A stretch of DNA of 64,000 nucleotides. Source: Calditrichia bacterium. Lineage in GTDB: Bacteria; Calditrichota; Calditrichia; RBG-13-44-9; J075. Positions 44,194 through 52,619 of the stretch are shown here, in pieces. The DNA is taken from assembly GCA_028284445.1 (NCBI GenBank), contig JANQRS010000011.1, positions 254,321 to 318,320 of the forward strand, read 5' to 3'. The notes below the pieces were generated by a model. It was not told the DNA's origin, did not search any database, and saw only the letters and a list, made by a program, of their open reading frames with translations. The translations under genes and the position numbers were made by a program. Numbering within the stretch: position 1 is the stretch's first letter; every line of letters begins with the position of its first letter.

Positions 44194-46224
44194 CTATTTC
44201 AGCAACAAAGCCTTCGCAGTCTTTACGCCATGCCGGCTCTTGATTGTAATAAAATACAGGCCGCTGCTTTGCCCTTGAGCTTGCCACTCAAATGTCTGCC
44301 ACCCAGCTGATTTTGGACCAGCTTCAATATGTGCCGTTCTCTGCCCAAGAACATTAAAGATGAGAATTGCGACTTCACTGGCACCGGGCAGGTAATACGG
44401 AAGCGTGGTTGCCGGGTTAAAAGGATTTGGATATGCCGGCGACACCACGAATCCTCCCGGGGGTTGCTGTTCAGGATTGATCTCGACGCCAACCTGGGGA
44501 CCAAGGTCTACCACAGATACGCTGTCAAACCAAATTTCAGCCAAACCGGAGGTCCCCATCATAAAGGCAAGAAAAACGGTGTCATCGACATCTGCAACGC
44601 TTGTGGTGTCTCTGAATTGCTGCACCTCCGTTGTCAAAGAGATGTTCTGAGTCGCATAGCCGAACCAGGGCGCATGATCTTGTTGTACCCAGGTTTCGAC
44701 GATCGTCGCCGGTTCAGAGCGAGCAAGATAGCTGATTGCATAACGGTGACCAGCCTCCAAAACCAACGGTTGCTGAAATTGAATATGCCAATTGGTGCCG
44801 CTATTCTGCAGCAAAGTGATGTGGGCGCTGTTTCGACCGTCCAGAAGCCCGCTGGTGTCGATCTCAAATGTGCCGCTGACATTTGCAACATAGTGGTTGA
44901 GATCCCAAAAAGCAGTGCCGTTATCAAAATTTCCGTTGAAAATTTTCTCAGCCGGAGATGGGGGATAGACCAGCGAAACAGAGGTAGAGTTTGCGCTGCG
45001 ATTCCCTGCACGGTCAACAGCGACAACAGAAATGCTCAGCTCTTCATCCGCTTCTGCCAGAATCGTGTAACTGGTCAGACCTGTAAACCCAAGCACCGAG
45101 TCGCCGTCAGAGATCAGATACCTCAAAATCCCGGAGCTGTCAAATGAAGCTTCCCAGCTAATTGATGGGGGATAGCTGGTGGTATCAAGGAACAAATTTT
45201 GAGGTGTTGATGGCGCTAGGTTTTCTGTATAACCAAGCGCGAGGCGAAACGCTTTTTCGTCACCGGCATGCGTATAGATCGAATGCGACATCTCGTCATT
45301 CATATTCTGAGAGATCACGGTATTTTGCTGAATACGCGCATCACCCCAATTGCTCCATGCAGGGAATTCAGCCCAATCCCAGTTGATGTATCCGGTCATC
45401 TTTATGGCAGGTTCATTCATAAGGAGCTCAAAAAACGGCGCAAACCAGTTATCCCAGCTAAACTGACTGTTCAGCACGCCGACAAACTTCGGTGTTGACT
45501 CGCCAATTAAGACCGGTTTTTGATGCACCTCTGCGCTATCCAGGTATGCATCAGTCGACCAATGACCAATTTGATAGCTTTCGAAAACATTAAATGACCA
45601 CCAATCCACATATTCATTGCCCGGATAGTAGGCCATAAAATTTAAAGGCTGCGTTTGATCCGGCACAAAATTCCAGACCGTGGCAATTTCAAGATTTCTT
45701 TCACGAATCTTGTCAGCGAGATAGATGAAGGCGGCTTTGTACGGCTCCGGCTGGTAGCCATTCCAGGAGAGGCCGTTAAATTCGTAGCCCAGGCGCGCAT
45801 AAACCGGCAAGCCCAATTCTTCTATGCCGTTAAGCCAATCAGCGATGTCGTCATCATGATCGCCATTTGCGACAGCCTCCGTTACGCCCACGAGCTCCAG
45901 TCCGAATTGAATAACGATCAAGGTGTCGCCGTATTCAGCCAGCTCGTTACGCAGCTTGCTTGCCCAGGTTTTTCCAATACCTGACAATGCTTCATAATAC
46001 ATATAGGAGACAGGCTTCTTGCCACTCTCCATCGTATCCCAATAGCGGTCAAATGCATGTTTGCCGGCCACTGCAGCTTGACCGCCGTCCTGGCCTGCAC
46101 CATGCAGAATTCCGTTTATCGGTTCCAGATTCTGTTGGTAGTATGTGCGTGTTTGATATGTTTGAGCGTGCAGAGCACTTGCCATCAGCAGGAAAATGGC
46201 AAGTCGGCCTAATCTGCCTGACAT
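44194..46224 (-). CDS. Secreted GH26-like glycoside hydrolase with C-terminal sorting domain
   Basis: 676 residues. The signal peptide ends SALHAQ. The GH26-like TIM barrel covers about 30-335, with acid/base candidate Glu148 in RLGYEFNGLSW and nucleophile candidate Glu242 in PVLIGESTPK. A fibronectin-like segment (about 340-425), a CBM4/9-type sandwich (about 430-570, IFNGNFDNGTAFWDLN) and a C-terminal FlgD-like domain follow, with SPAYPNPFNPATTLPYYL near 600. The mannanase-type His before the acid/base is Tyr here, so beta-1,3-xylan or another glucan/xylan substrate is more likely than mannan. Start ATG has GGAG seven bases upstream. Confidence 0.8.
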   Translation of the reverse strand: MSGRLGRLAIFLLMASALHAQTYQTRTYYQQNLEPINGILHGAGQDGGQAAVAGKHAFDRYWDTMESGKKPVSYMYYEALSGIGKTWASKLRNELAEYGDTLIVIQFGLELVGVTEAVANGDHDDDIADWLNGIEELGLPVYARLGYEFNGLSWNGYQPEPYKAAFIYLADKIRERNLEIATVWNFVPDQTQPLNFMAYYPGNEYVDWWSFNVFESYQIGHWSTDAYLDSAEVHQKPVLIGESTPKFVGVLNSQFSWDNWFAPFFELLMNEPAIKMTGYINWDWAEFPAWSNWGDARIQQNTVISQNMNDEMSHSIYTHAGDEKAFRLALGYTENLAPSTPQNLFLDTTSYPPSISWEASFDSSGILRYLISDGDSVLGFTGLTSYTILAEADEELSISVVAVDRAGNRSANSTSVSLVYPPSPAEKIFNGNFDNGTAFWDLNHYVANVSGTFEIDTSGLLDGRNSAHITLLQNSGTNWHIQFQQPLVLEAGHRYAISYLARSEPATIVETWVQQDHAPWFGYATQNISLTTEVQQFRDTTSVADVDDTVFLAFMMGTSGLAEIWFDSVSVVDLGPQVGVEINPEQQPPGGFVVSPAYPNPFNPATTLPYYLPGASEVAILIFNVLGQRTAHIEAGPKSAGWQTFEWQAQGQSSGLYFITIKSRHGVKTAKALLLK

Positions 46225-46238
46225 TCTTGATCTCCGCG

Positions 46239-47297
46239 TTAAGCGTTTAATACCTGGGTTGATTTTCGCACGACAATCTCTGCATTTAGCACGATATTGC
46301 GCACGGGTAGCGCCTCGCCGGCTTCGATATTATCGATCAGGACTTCCGCGGCTTTTCTCCCCATTTCGAACTTGGGTGGTGAAATAGTTGTCAGCGGAAT
46401 CGGCCCATACTCACCCAGTTCGACGTTGTCGTTGCCTACAACAGACACTTGTTCCGGTACCTTGATGCCAAGCTTTAGCAGTGCAGAAATCAATCCCAGG
46501 GCCAACTGGTCATTGAAACATACAACTGCCATCGGAAAATCATCCGGATTAACAGTCTTAAAGTATTCAAGCCCTTTTTTAAGGCCGTGCTGGAAGCGAC
46601 CGCCGGCGCTAATGATCATTGATTCATCGAATGCGAGACTACTTTCACTAAACGCATCTCGAAAGCCGGCGATTCGTTCGAAGGAATGAGCGGCATTGAG
46701 CGGGCCGGCAAAGTGGAGGATTCGCTGGTGACCGGAATCCATCAAGTAACGCACAACATCGCGCGTCACCTGGGAATTGTCGATACTGACAACATTTGCG
46801 CGGATGCCCGGCACTTCTTCGAGCAGCACAAATGGAAAGTTGAACATTTTCAACTGAAACAGATGTTCGATTTCGGCGTCGCCATCAAGGACCGGGGCAA
46901 TGATTGCCCCATTGGTGTCTTTGTTTGTGAGCAGGTTAGTGATTCGCTCTTCCTGCTGATGATCATTTTCCGAGGTGGTCATGAACAAGATGTAACCCCG
47001 GGATTCTGCGTATTCCTTGACGCCTTTTGCAACCGCGGTGTAGAATGGATTATCTAACTGCTTTATCACCAGGGCGATATTGCGACGATCCTCGCTATTT
47101 TTCAGGTTCTGTGCTTTTCCCTGAGGCCTGAAGTTAAGCTCCTTAATGGCACGGGTCACTCGCTGACGTGTAGAACTCTTTACAGTGCTCTTGCCGTTGA
47201 TGACGGCAGAGACGGTCCCGATGGAAACGCCCGCTTCACGTGCGACATCAGAAATCGACACTCTGACCCGCCTGCTTTTGCCATTAATTTCTTTCAA
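46239..47297 (-). CDS. LacI-family transcriptional regulator (operon-internal)
   Basis: 352 residues from TTG 47297, 24 bases after the symporter stop. N-terminal LacI HTH SISDVAREAGVSIGTVSAVI (about 14-33) followed by the hinge helix, then a periplasmic-binding-like sugar sensor (NIALVIKQLDNPFYTAVAKG, VVCFNDQLALGLISALLKLG, TISPPKFEMGRKAAEVLID). The recognition helix is SIGTVSAVINGK, identical to that of the divergent LacI gene at 51507, so both should read similar operators. As a member of the catabolic operon it probably responds to xylose or xylo-oligomers. Confidence 0.93.
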   Translation of the reverse strand: MKEINGKSRRVRVSISDVAREAGVSIGTVSAVINGKSTVKSSTRQRVTRAIKELNFRPQGKAQNLKNSEDRRNIALVIKQLDNPFYTAVAKGVKEYAESRGYILFMTTSENDHQQEERITNLLTNKDTNGAIIAPVLDGDAEIEHLFQLKMFNFPFVLLEEVPGIRANVVSIDNSQVTRDVVRYLMDSGHQRILHFAGPLNAAHSFERIAGFRDAFSESSLAFDESMIISAGGRFQHGLKKGLEYFKTVNPDDFPMAVVCFNDQLALGLISALLKLGIKVPEQVSVVGNDNVELGEYGPIPLTTISPPKFEMGRKAAEVLIDNIEAGEALPVRNIVLNAEIVVRKSTQVLNA

Positions 47298-47320
47298 ATC
47301 GTATCCATTCCTAATTCTTA

Positions 47321-48700
47321 TTAACCCGAGATCCCTGCGGTATTAGCGGCAGCCTGGCGTTTATCCAGCTCAGCCCGAATTTCACCGTGATATTCCTTGT
47401 TCAGCTTATAGCGTGGAATAATCCCCAATAACAGGAAGTGTCCAACAGCAGGAATAATTGTAAATAGCAGGAGGATACCATGAATAGTCTCCGGCGCTTG
47501 AGTCGTTGCATCTCCCTGATATCCATAATATGCCAGCAGCCAGCCAAGCATCGCTCCGCCCAACGCAACACCCATCTTCAAGGTGAAGATAGCGCCACTG
47601 AATACAAGCCCGGTCGTCCGGCGGTTGGTTTTGTATTCGCCATAATCAACGGTGTCTGCCATCATTGCCCATAGAATGGGAGATCCCATTTGCCCCAGAA
47701 AATTGATGAGTGCAAATACAACAAAAATGAGAATGAGCTGTTCTTTGCCAACGAAATAAAGACCAACAGAAAGTAGAACGATCACTCCCTGCAGAAGCGA
47801 ATAGGCCTGCACTTTCGACAAACGCTTGGTCAAGGGACTGGCGAAGGCGGCGCCGACCATTGCTGAAAGCGAGCCGACAGTCAGGAAAAAGCTCATCAAG
47901 TCTTCACGCTCAACAACCCATTCCAGATAATAGAGAGCGGCACCACCACGAATCACAAGCGGGATCAACAATACAAAATTCAACACTGCAATAACCGCCC
48001 ATTGATCGTTGCGCAGCAGAAACTTCATGTCTTGCCAAAAATCTGTAACCGTGTCCGCCGCTTGCACAACACGCTCCTTGGTCAGGAAGAAGGAGACAAT
48101 AAATAGTATCACCGCCAGCGTACTAAACACCCCCATCGCCATGCTGAAGCCCTTCTGGCGATCTCCATCGCCGAACCAGTCGGCTAGCGGCAACGTTGTA
48201 GATGCAATCAGAACCCCGGCCGAGGTCGCCAGAAAGAATCGATAGCTGTTGAGCGATACACGCTCCTCGGCATCCCCGGTAATCACGCCACCAAGTGCAC
48301 AATAGGGGATATTGATGGCCGTATAGACGATCATCAGCAAGGTGTATGTGATATAGGCATAAATGAGTTTGTCGCCCGGCGCCCAGTCCGGCGTGGTGAA
48401 CGTTAAGACCGCGATGACGCCGTATGGCACACAAAGCCAGAGCAAATAGGGCCGGAACTTGCCCCATTTGGTTTCCGTGCGATCGGTAATTGCCCCCATA
48501 ATTGGGTCGGTTACGGCATCTATCACCCGGACAACCAGGAACAGCCATCCCATCGCTGCCGCTGAAATACCGAAGATGTCGGTATAAAAAAACGGGAGGA
48601 AGATCATGATCATCTGGAAGACAACGTTGCTTGCCGTGTCCCCCAGCCCATAGCCAATCTTTTCGAGAACCCCAATTTTTTGATTACTATTATCTTGCAT
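47321..48700 (-). CDS. GPH-family glycoside/pentoside:cation symporter
   Basis: 459 residues from ATG 48700 (AAGG eight bases upstream; a GTG one codon earlier is possible). Twelve membrane helices and the MelB/XynP-type start: KIGYGLGDTASNVVFQMIMIF (about 13-33), then VRVIDAVTDPIMGAITDRTETKWGKFRPYLLW, of which DAVTDPIMGAITDRT is diagnostic. It should import xylosides or xylo-oligomers with Na+ or H+. It lies between GH43 (15-base gap) and the LacI gene, the same order as in many xylan operons. Confidence 0.92.
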   Translation of the reverse strand: MQDNSNQKIGVLEKIGYGLGDTASNVVFQMIMIFLPFFYTDIFGISAAAMGWLFLVVRVIDAVTDPIMGAITDRTETKWGKFRPYLLWLCVPYGVIAVLTFTTPDWAPGDKLIYAYITYTLLMIVYTAINIPYCALGGVITGDAEERVSLNSYRFFLATSAGVLIASTTLPLADWFGDGDRQKGFSMAMGVFSTLAVILFIVSFFLTKERVVQAADTVTDFWQDMKFLLRNDQWAVIAVLNFVLLIPLVIRGGAALYYLEWVVEREDLMSFFLTVGSLSAMVGAAFASPLTKRLSKVQAYSLLQGVIVLLSVGLYFVGKEQLILIFVVFALINFLGQMGSPILWAMMADTVDYGEYKTNRRTTGLVFSGAIFTLKMGVALGGAMLGWLLAYYGYQGDATTQAPETIHGILLLFTIIPAVGHFLLLGIIPRYKLNKEYHGEIRAELDKRQAAANTAGISG

Positions 48701-48715
48701 CACGGTCGCCTTTTT

Positions 48716-50317
48716 CTATAGTTCGTGTTCCAGGTATTCAAAGAAATCGAAATCAGCATGCTTTCTTTGGCCGCTGAGGTCCAAACAAGCAAGGCCGACA
48801 AACGCTCCTGTGAAGCCCCATTCAGTAGCATAATCATCACTTAATATACTACTATCGAGATCATCTGCAACACGTCGCCAATTCTGGCCGTTAAAAGAAT
48901 AGAAAAACGCAAGTCTATCGTAATCCATTTGTGCCCTCAAGAAGACACTTTTGGCATTGTTCAATGGTATAAACGCCGTATTCATCGGCCATTGCACTTC
49001 GCCATTATCCAGGGTTTGAATATACAGGCAAGTGCCTGCCCGCTCATCATGTGTCATATAGCAAAAGTGATATAGCCGGGTGCTATAATAGCAAACCAAT
49101 CCTGCCATTTGTTGAAAACTATCTGGCTCAAACTCAAGCTTGGTTGTCGCCTGATAACGGAAAGCCTGCTGCCGTCTCACAACCATCACCTGGCCAAAGC
49201 GAGACTCCAGCGATTGCCCACCTCGTAACCGCAAATGACCGGGGCGCTCCGCAAGGGACATCTGGTCCGATGCAAGGGGAGTGCGGGGAAACTGGTAGTG
49301 AATATTCAACTCCGGCCGATCAAAGTCATCGCGCGCGGGTGGAGAGGTGAAGGGATGTTCCGGCACATTGGGTGCGCGAACATGAAGCTGCGGGCGATTG
49401 TCGTTTGCCTCCAGATAAGGCCAGTCATCATCCTTCCACAAGAGGCGTTGAATGGCCGTTTCTCTGCCGAGAATGCATTCGTCGCGCCCAGGCAGCGGAC
49501 GGGCACAGAGGTAAACCATATACCAATCACCTTCTTCAGTCTCCACCAGATCCGCATGTCCGGTTTTTGCCAGCGGCAAAGAACGGTCTCCCCAGGCTGT
49601 CAACAAGGGATTGCCGGGATGTACCTCGTATGGTCCGGTCAGGGATCGTGAGCGAGCAACGGTGACCGCGTGCTCGTATTTAGTGCCGCCTTCAGCGGTT
49701 ACCAGATAGTAATAGCCGTTGCGCCTGTAAATATGAGGGCCCTCTGTACAGCCCAATTCTGTTCCCTTGAAAATCAACTCCGGTTGACCGGTAAGCCTTT
49801 TTTCATCGGGCAGATACTCCTGGAGATGAATGCCATAGAATGGATGTTTGCCGGGACGATGGTCCCACACCATATTCAGCCACCACTTACGCCCGTCTTC
49901 TGCATGATAAAGAGACGGATCAAAGCCGCTTGAATTGATAAAAACCGGCTCACTCCAGGGGCCAGTTATGCTTTTTGCCGTTACCAGGTAATTCGGGGCG
50001 TCCTTTGTGACGCCGTTTAATTGTTGAACGATGGTATAACAGAGATAGAAGATGTCGTCGTGGTAAGTAAGACAGGGCGCCCAGATCCCTCCGGAATTGG
50101 GAATGCCGCGAAGATCCAATTGACTGAGACGATCCAGAGGACGAGTTAGAAGACGCCAGTTAACAAGGTCGCGAGAATGATGTATCTGCACACCCGGGAA
50201 CCAGTCGAATGTAGAAGTGGCAATATAATAGTCCTTGTTGACCCTGATAATTGATGGGTCCGGATTGAAACCTTTCAGGATTGGATTCTGAATCATTCTT
50301 GACATAAAATCTTCCAT
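48716..50317 (-). CDS. GH43 beta-xylosidase-like glycoside hydrolase
   Basis: 533 residues, the size of two-domain GH43 beta-xylosidases (XynB type). The catalytic base is Asp20 in GFNPDPSI, the pKa-modulating Asp133 is in GFDPSLYH and the acid Glu192 is in GCTEGPHIY. The five-bladed propeller runs to about 320, followed by a concanavalin-like C-terminal sandwich (about 335-530) that shapes the active site. No signal peptide, so it acts inside the cell on imported xylo-oligomers, releasing xylose for XylA. It starts on the TAATG junction with the upstream GH26 lipoprotein gene. Arabinofuranosidase activity is the alternative. Confidence 0.93.
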   Translation of the reverse strand: MEDFMSRMIQNPILKGFNPDPSIIRVNKDYYIATSTFDWFPGVQIHHSRDLVNWRLLTRPLDRLSQLDLRGIPNSGGIWAPCLTYHDDIFYLCYTIVQQLNGVTKDAPNYLVTAKSITGPWSEPVFINSSGFDPSLYHAEDGRKWWLNMVWDHRPGKHPFYGIHLQEYLPDEKRLTGQPELIFKGTELGCTEGPHIYRRNGYYYLVTAEGGTKYEHAVTVARSRSLTGPYEVHPGNPLLTAWGDRSLPLAKTGHADLVETEEGDWYMVYLCARPLPGRDECILGRETAIQRLLWKDDDWPYLEANDNRPQLHVRAPNVPEHPFTSPPARDDFDRPELNIHYQFPRTPLASDQMSLAERPGHLRLRGGQSLESRFGQVMVVRRQQAFRYQATTKLEFEPDSFQQMAGLVCYYSTRLYHFCYMTHDERAGTCLYIQTLDNGEVQWPMNTAFIPLNNAKSVFLRAQMDYDRLAFFYSFNGQNWRRVADDLDSSILSDDYATEWGFTGAFVGLACLDLSGQRKHADFDFFEYLEHEL

Positions 50318-51408
50318 TAGTAGTGTCGAAAACCGATGACCAAGAGTGGCTGATCATCCCCGTTAACATATTGTGCTTCGGCAATCTCATCCAGCCAGCG
50401 CTTTTTGATGTGAGGATTTATCTGCAGCCGAGTGTCGCCCCAGCCGTTGCCCTTCCACATCAATTGAGCATCCCAATTTGCATTGATATAGCTAATTGCT
50501 TTTATCTGATCACGATTTTGCTCAATATGCTCGAAGAATGTTTTATACCAGGTATTCCACAAGGCCTCGCCATCTTCCTGGTTCAGGAAATGTCCCCTGG
50601 GCGTAATCTCGGCAATGAAAATTGGTTTGTTTTTGTCCTTTGCAAAAATAAGCGCTGCGCTGGTGTCAGCACTAAAACTGCCTTCCCAGTATGAATACCC
50701 GAGCCAGTCAACGTAGTCGTCACCCGGATAGTAGTTTTGCCAGAGCTGATAGGGGACAACCGGGGAGGAAGATGCCAGGCAAAGCGCAAAATTGGTCAAC
50801 CCTTTTTGGCGAAGACGATCGACGATTCGCCGATAGGCAAATTTAAAAGCTGTTGAGTCGTAGTGATTCCAGGAGCCATCAAATTCATATCCGATCCGCA
50901 GCATAAAAGCGCGATGTCGATAAGTCTCCATGAATTCGCCAATTTCTGCAATCTGTGTATCATACACACCTCGGGCGACCTCACCTTCGGAATCAGGCAT
51001 GGCAATCGACAGATGAACAATCGCATCTTTCAAAACCGCAGACTCAAGATAGTATTTTAGACACATAGGGCCGGCCTGCCAATCGGACTCGACATTCAAT
51101 CCCGCCATCGGGCCGGTTTCATTGTCGCGGTTGAACCCAATGTAGTGTGTGATGCCAGCAGGCACGCCGATGTGGTCAACATATCCATCACGAAAACGAT
51201 CATTTCCGCCGACAGCTTCATTGTCCTGTCCGGCAAAAACCAATATCTTGCCGTCTGCCGGTTCGTATTTTGCCAATCCACTGCGATCGGCCTTCGGACT
51301 CATTGCAACCGTGTTTTGCTCCGCGGTCCCGGAACAACTAACAGCAAAGATAATCCCTGCCACAAGAACCGCGAGAAGTGTTCTTGAAAAAGCGCTAAAA
51401 CCGCTCAT
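50317..51408 (-). CDS. GH26-like glycoside hydrolase, lipoprotein
   Basis: 363 residues from ATG 51408 (GGAG nine bases upstream; ATG 51423 is the alternative). A lipoprotein signal ends in AVSC. One GH26-like TIM barrel follows with candidate acid/base Glu175 in RIGYEFDGSWN and nucleophile Glu267 in FIAEITPRG, the same context as in the larger GH26 gene. As in that protein, Tyr replaces the His that precedes the acid/base in beta-mannanases. It is probably outer-membrane-anchored and acts on oligosaccharides made by the secreted partner. First gene of the xylose operon. Confidence 0.78.
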   Translation of the reverse strand: MSGFSAFSRTLLAVLVAGIIFAVSCSGTAEQNTVAMSPKADRSGLAKYEPADGKILVFAGQDNEAVGGNDRFRDGYVDHIGVPAGITHYIGFNRDNETGPMAGLNVESDWQAGPMCLKYYLESAVLKDAIVHLSIAMPDSEGEVARGVYDTQIAEIGEFMETYRHRAFMLRIGYEFDGSWNHYDSTAFKFAYRRIVDRLRQKGLTNFALCLASSSPVVPYQLWQNYYPGDDYVDWLGYSYWEGSFSADTSAALIFAKDKNKPIFIAEITPRGHFLNQEDGEALWNTWYKTFFEHIEQNRDQIKAISYINANWDAQLMWKGNGWGDTRLQINPHIKKRWLDEIAEAQYVNGDDQPLLVIGFRHY

Positions 51409-51506
51409 AGTGAATTTCTCCAATCATATTCGCTGATTTTTGATCTTGCATTCCGGTTTGCCGGGTCGGATATTGGCGCTGTCCAGCAAATGGTATCCGG
51501 AGGATC

Positions 51507-52544
51507 ATGAAAGAACCAACCATCAAAGATGTTGCCCGTCAGGCCGGCGTATCGATTGGCACTGTCTCTGCCGTTATAAACGGCAAGGCTAACGTCCGCC
51601 CCTCAACCCGGCAGTTGGTTCTGGATGTCATCAAGGCACTGAACTATCGTCCACGTGGCCAGGCGCGCGACCTTCGCATGAACCCCCGGGAACTCAGCCT
51701 GGGACTGATTTTACAGGACACTGAAGACGCATACTCCATTGGTATAGCCATTGGCGTCAAGCAGTATGCCAACGAGCATGACTACATCCTCTTTATCGCT
51801 GGTCTGCAGGGCAACGCAGGCGATGAAGAAGACATAACGCAGATCTTCACCAGTCAGGATGTTAAAGGTGCGATCATCGCGCCAAATTCCTTGCGACACA
51901 CACCGGATGCCTACCTCGCCCGGCTCGACCTCGTAAATTTCCCCTTCGTCCTCCTGGAGAAGGTCGCCGGACTTGATGCCAACACCGTGACAATTGATAA
52001 TTACGCCGCAGCTCGCCAGGCAACTGCCCACCTGATCGATTGCGGATACCGTCATTTGGTTCATTTTGCCGGGCCCGAAAAACTGGCACAAACCCTTGAG
52101 CGTTCGCGCGGATTCCTGGACGCCTTGAAAACGGCTGATTTGCCTATAATAGAGGAGGAGCATATCATCTCGTGCGGATCTCACTTCCAGCAGGGTTTCC
52201 AGACCGGGATGACCTTTTTTCAATCCGTCGCTCCTTCTCCGCCGCCAACGGCGGTTTTCTGCTATAACGATGCAGTGGCGCTTGGTTTGATATCCGCACT
52301 TCGGCGCCTGAACATTTCAATTCCGAACCAGGTCGGCATTGTTGGCTTCGATGATACGGAGATGGGGCAGAATTTATCACCAGCGCTGACTACAATACGT
52401 CCACCGCTTGAAGAACTGGGCCGCCGGGCCGCTGACATTTTGCTGCAAATTGTCAATTCCAGTCAAAGCACCGAGCCAAAAGAAGTTGTTTTGGACACCG
52501 AATTGATTGTCCGTGAGACAACAGTAGATCTTGCGACGCTCTAG
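51507..52544 (+). CDS. LacI-family transcriptional regulator (divergent)
   Basis: 345 residues. HTH IKDVARQAGVSIGTVSAVIN (about 6-25) with recognition residues identical to the operon-internal regulator, then a sugar-binding periplasmic fold (LSLGLILQDTEDAYSIGIAIG, VFCYNDAVALGLISALRRLN, LTTIRPPLEELGRRAADILL). It reads away from the xylose operon and shares a 98-base intergenic region with it, the usual site for control of both. GGAGG precedes the ATG at 51507. A bidirectional terminator follows its stop. Confidence 0.93.
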   Translation: MKEPTIKDVARQAGVSIGTVSAVINGKANVRPSTRQLVLDVIKALNYRPRGQARDLRMNPRELSLGLILQDTEDAYSIGIAIGVKQYANEHDYILFIAGLQGNAGDEEDITQIFTSQDVKGAIIAPNSLRHTPDAYLARLDLVNFPFVLLEKVAGLDANTVTIDNYAAARQATAHLIDCGYRHLVHFAGPEKLAQTLERSRGFLDALKTADLPIIEEEHIISCGSHFQQGFQTGMTFFQSVAPSPPPTAVFCYNDAVALGLISALRRLNISIPNQVGIVGFDDTEMGQNLSPALTTIRPPLEELGRRAADILLQIVNSSQSTEPKEVVLDTELIVRETTVDLATL

Positions 52545-52553
52545 CCTCAAAAC

Positions 52554-52595
52554 CCTGTGCGGATCATTCGGCCCGCACAGGCAACCTTATTTATC
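52554..52595. terminator. Probable terminator between convergent genes
   Basis: Perfect 9-bp stem CCTGTGCGG (52554-52562) with its complement (52573-52581), 10-base loop, then a moderately T-rich CTTATTTAT. It follows the divergent LacI stop and faces the end of the beta-helix gene. Confidence 0.6.
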
Positions 52596-52619
52596 CGAAG
52601 ACAGTATCCATGCAATTCT

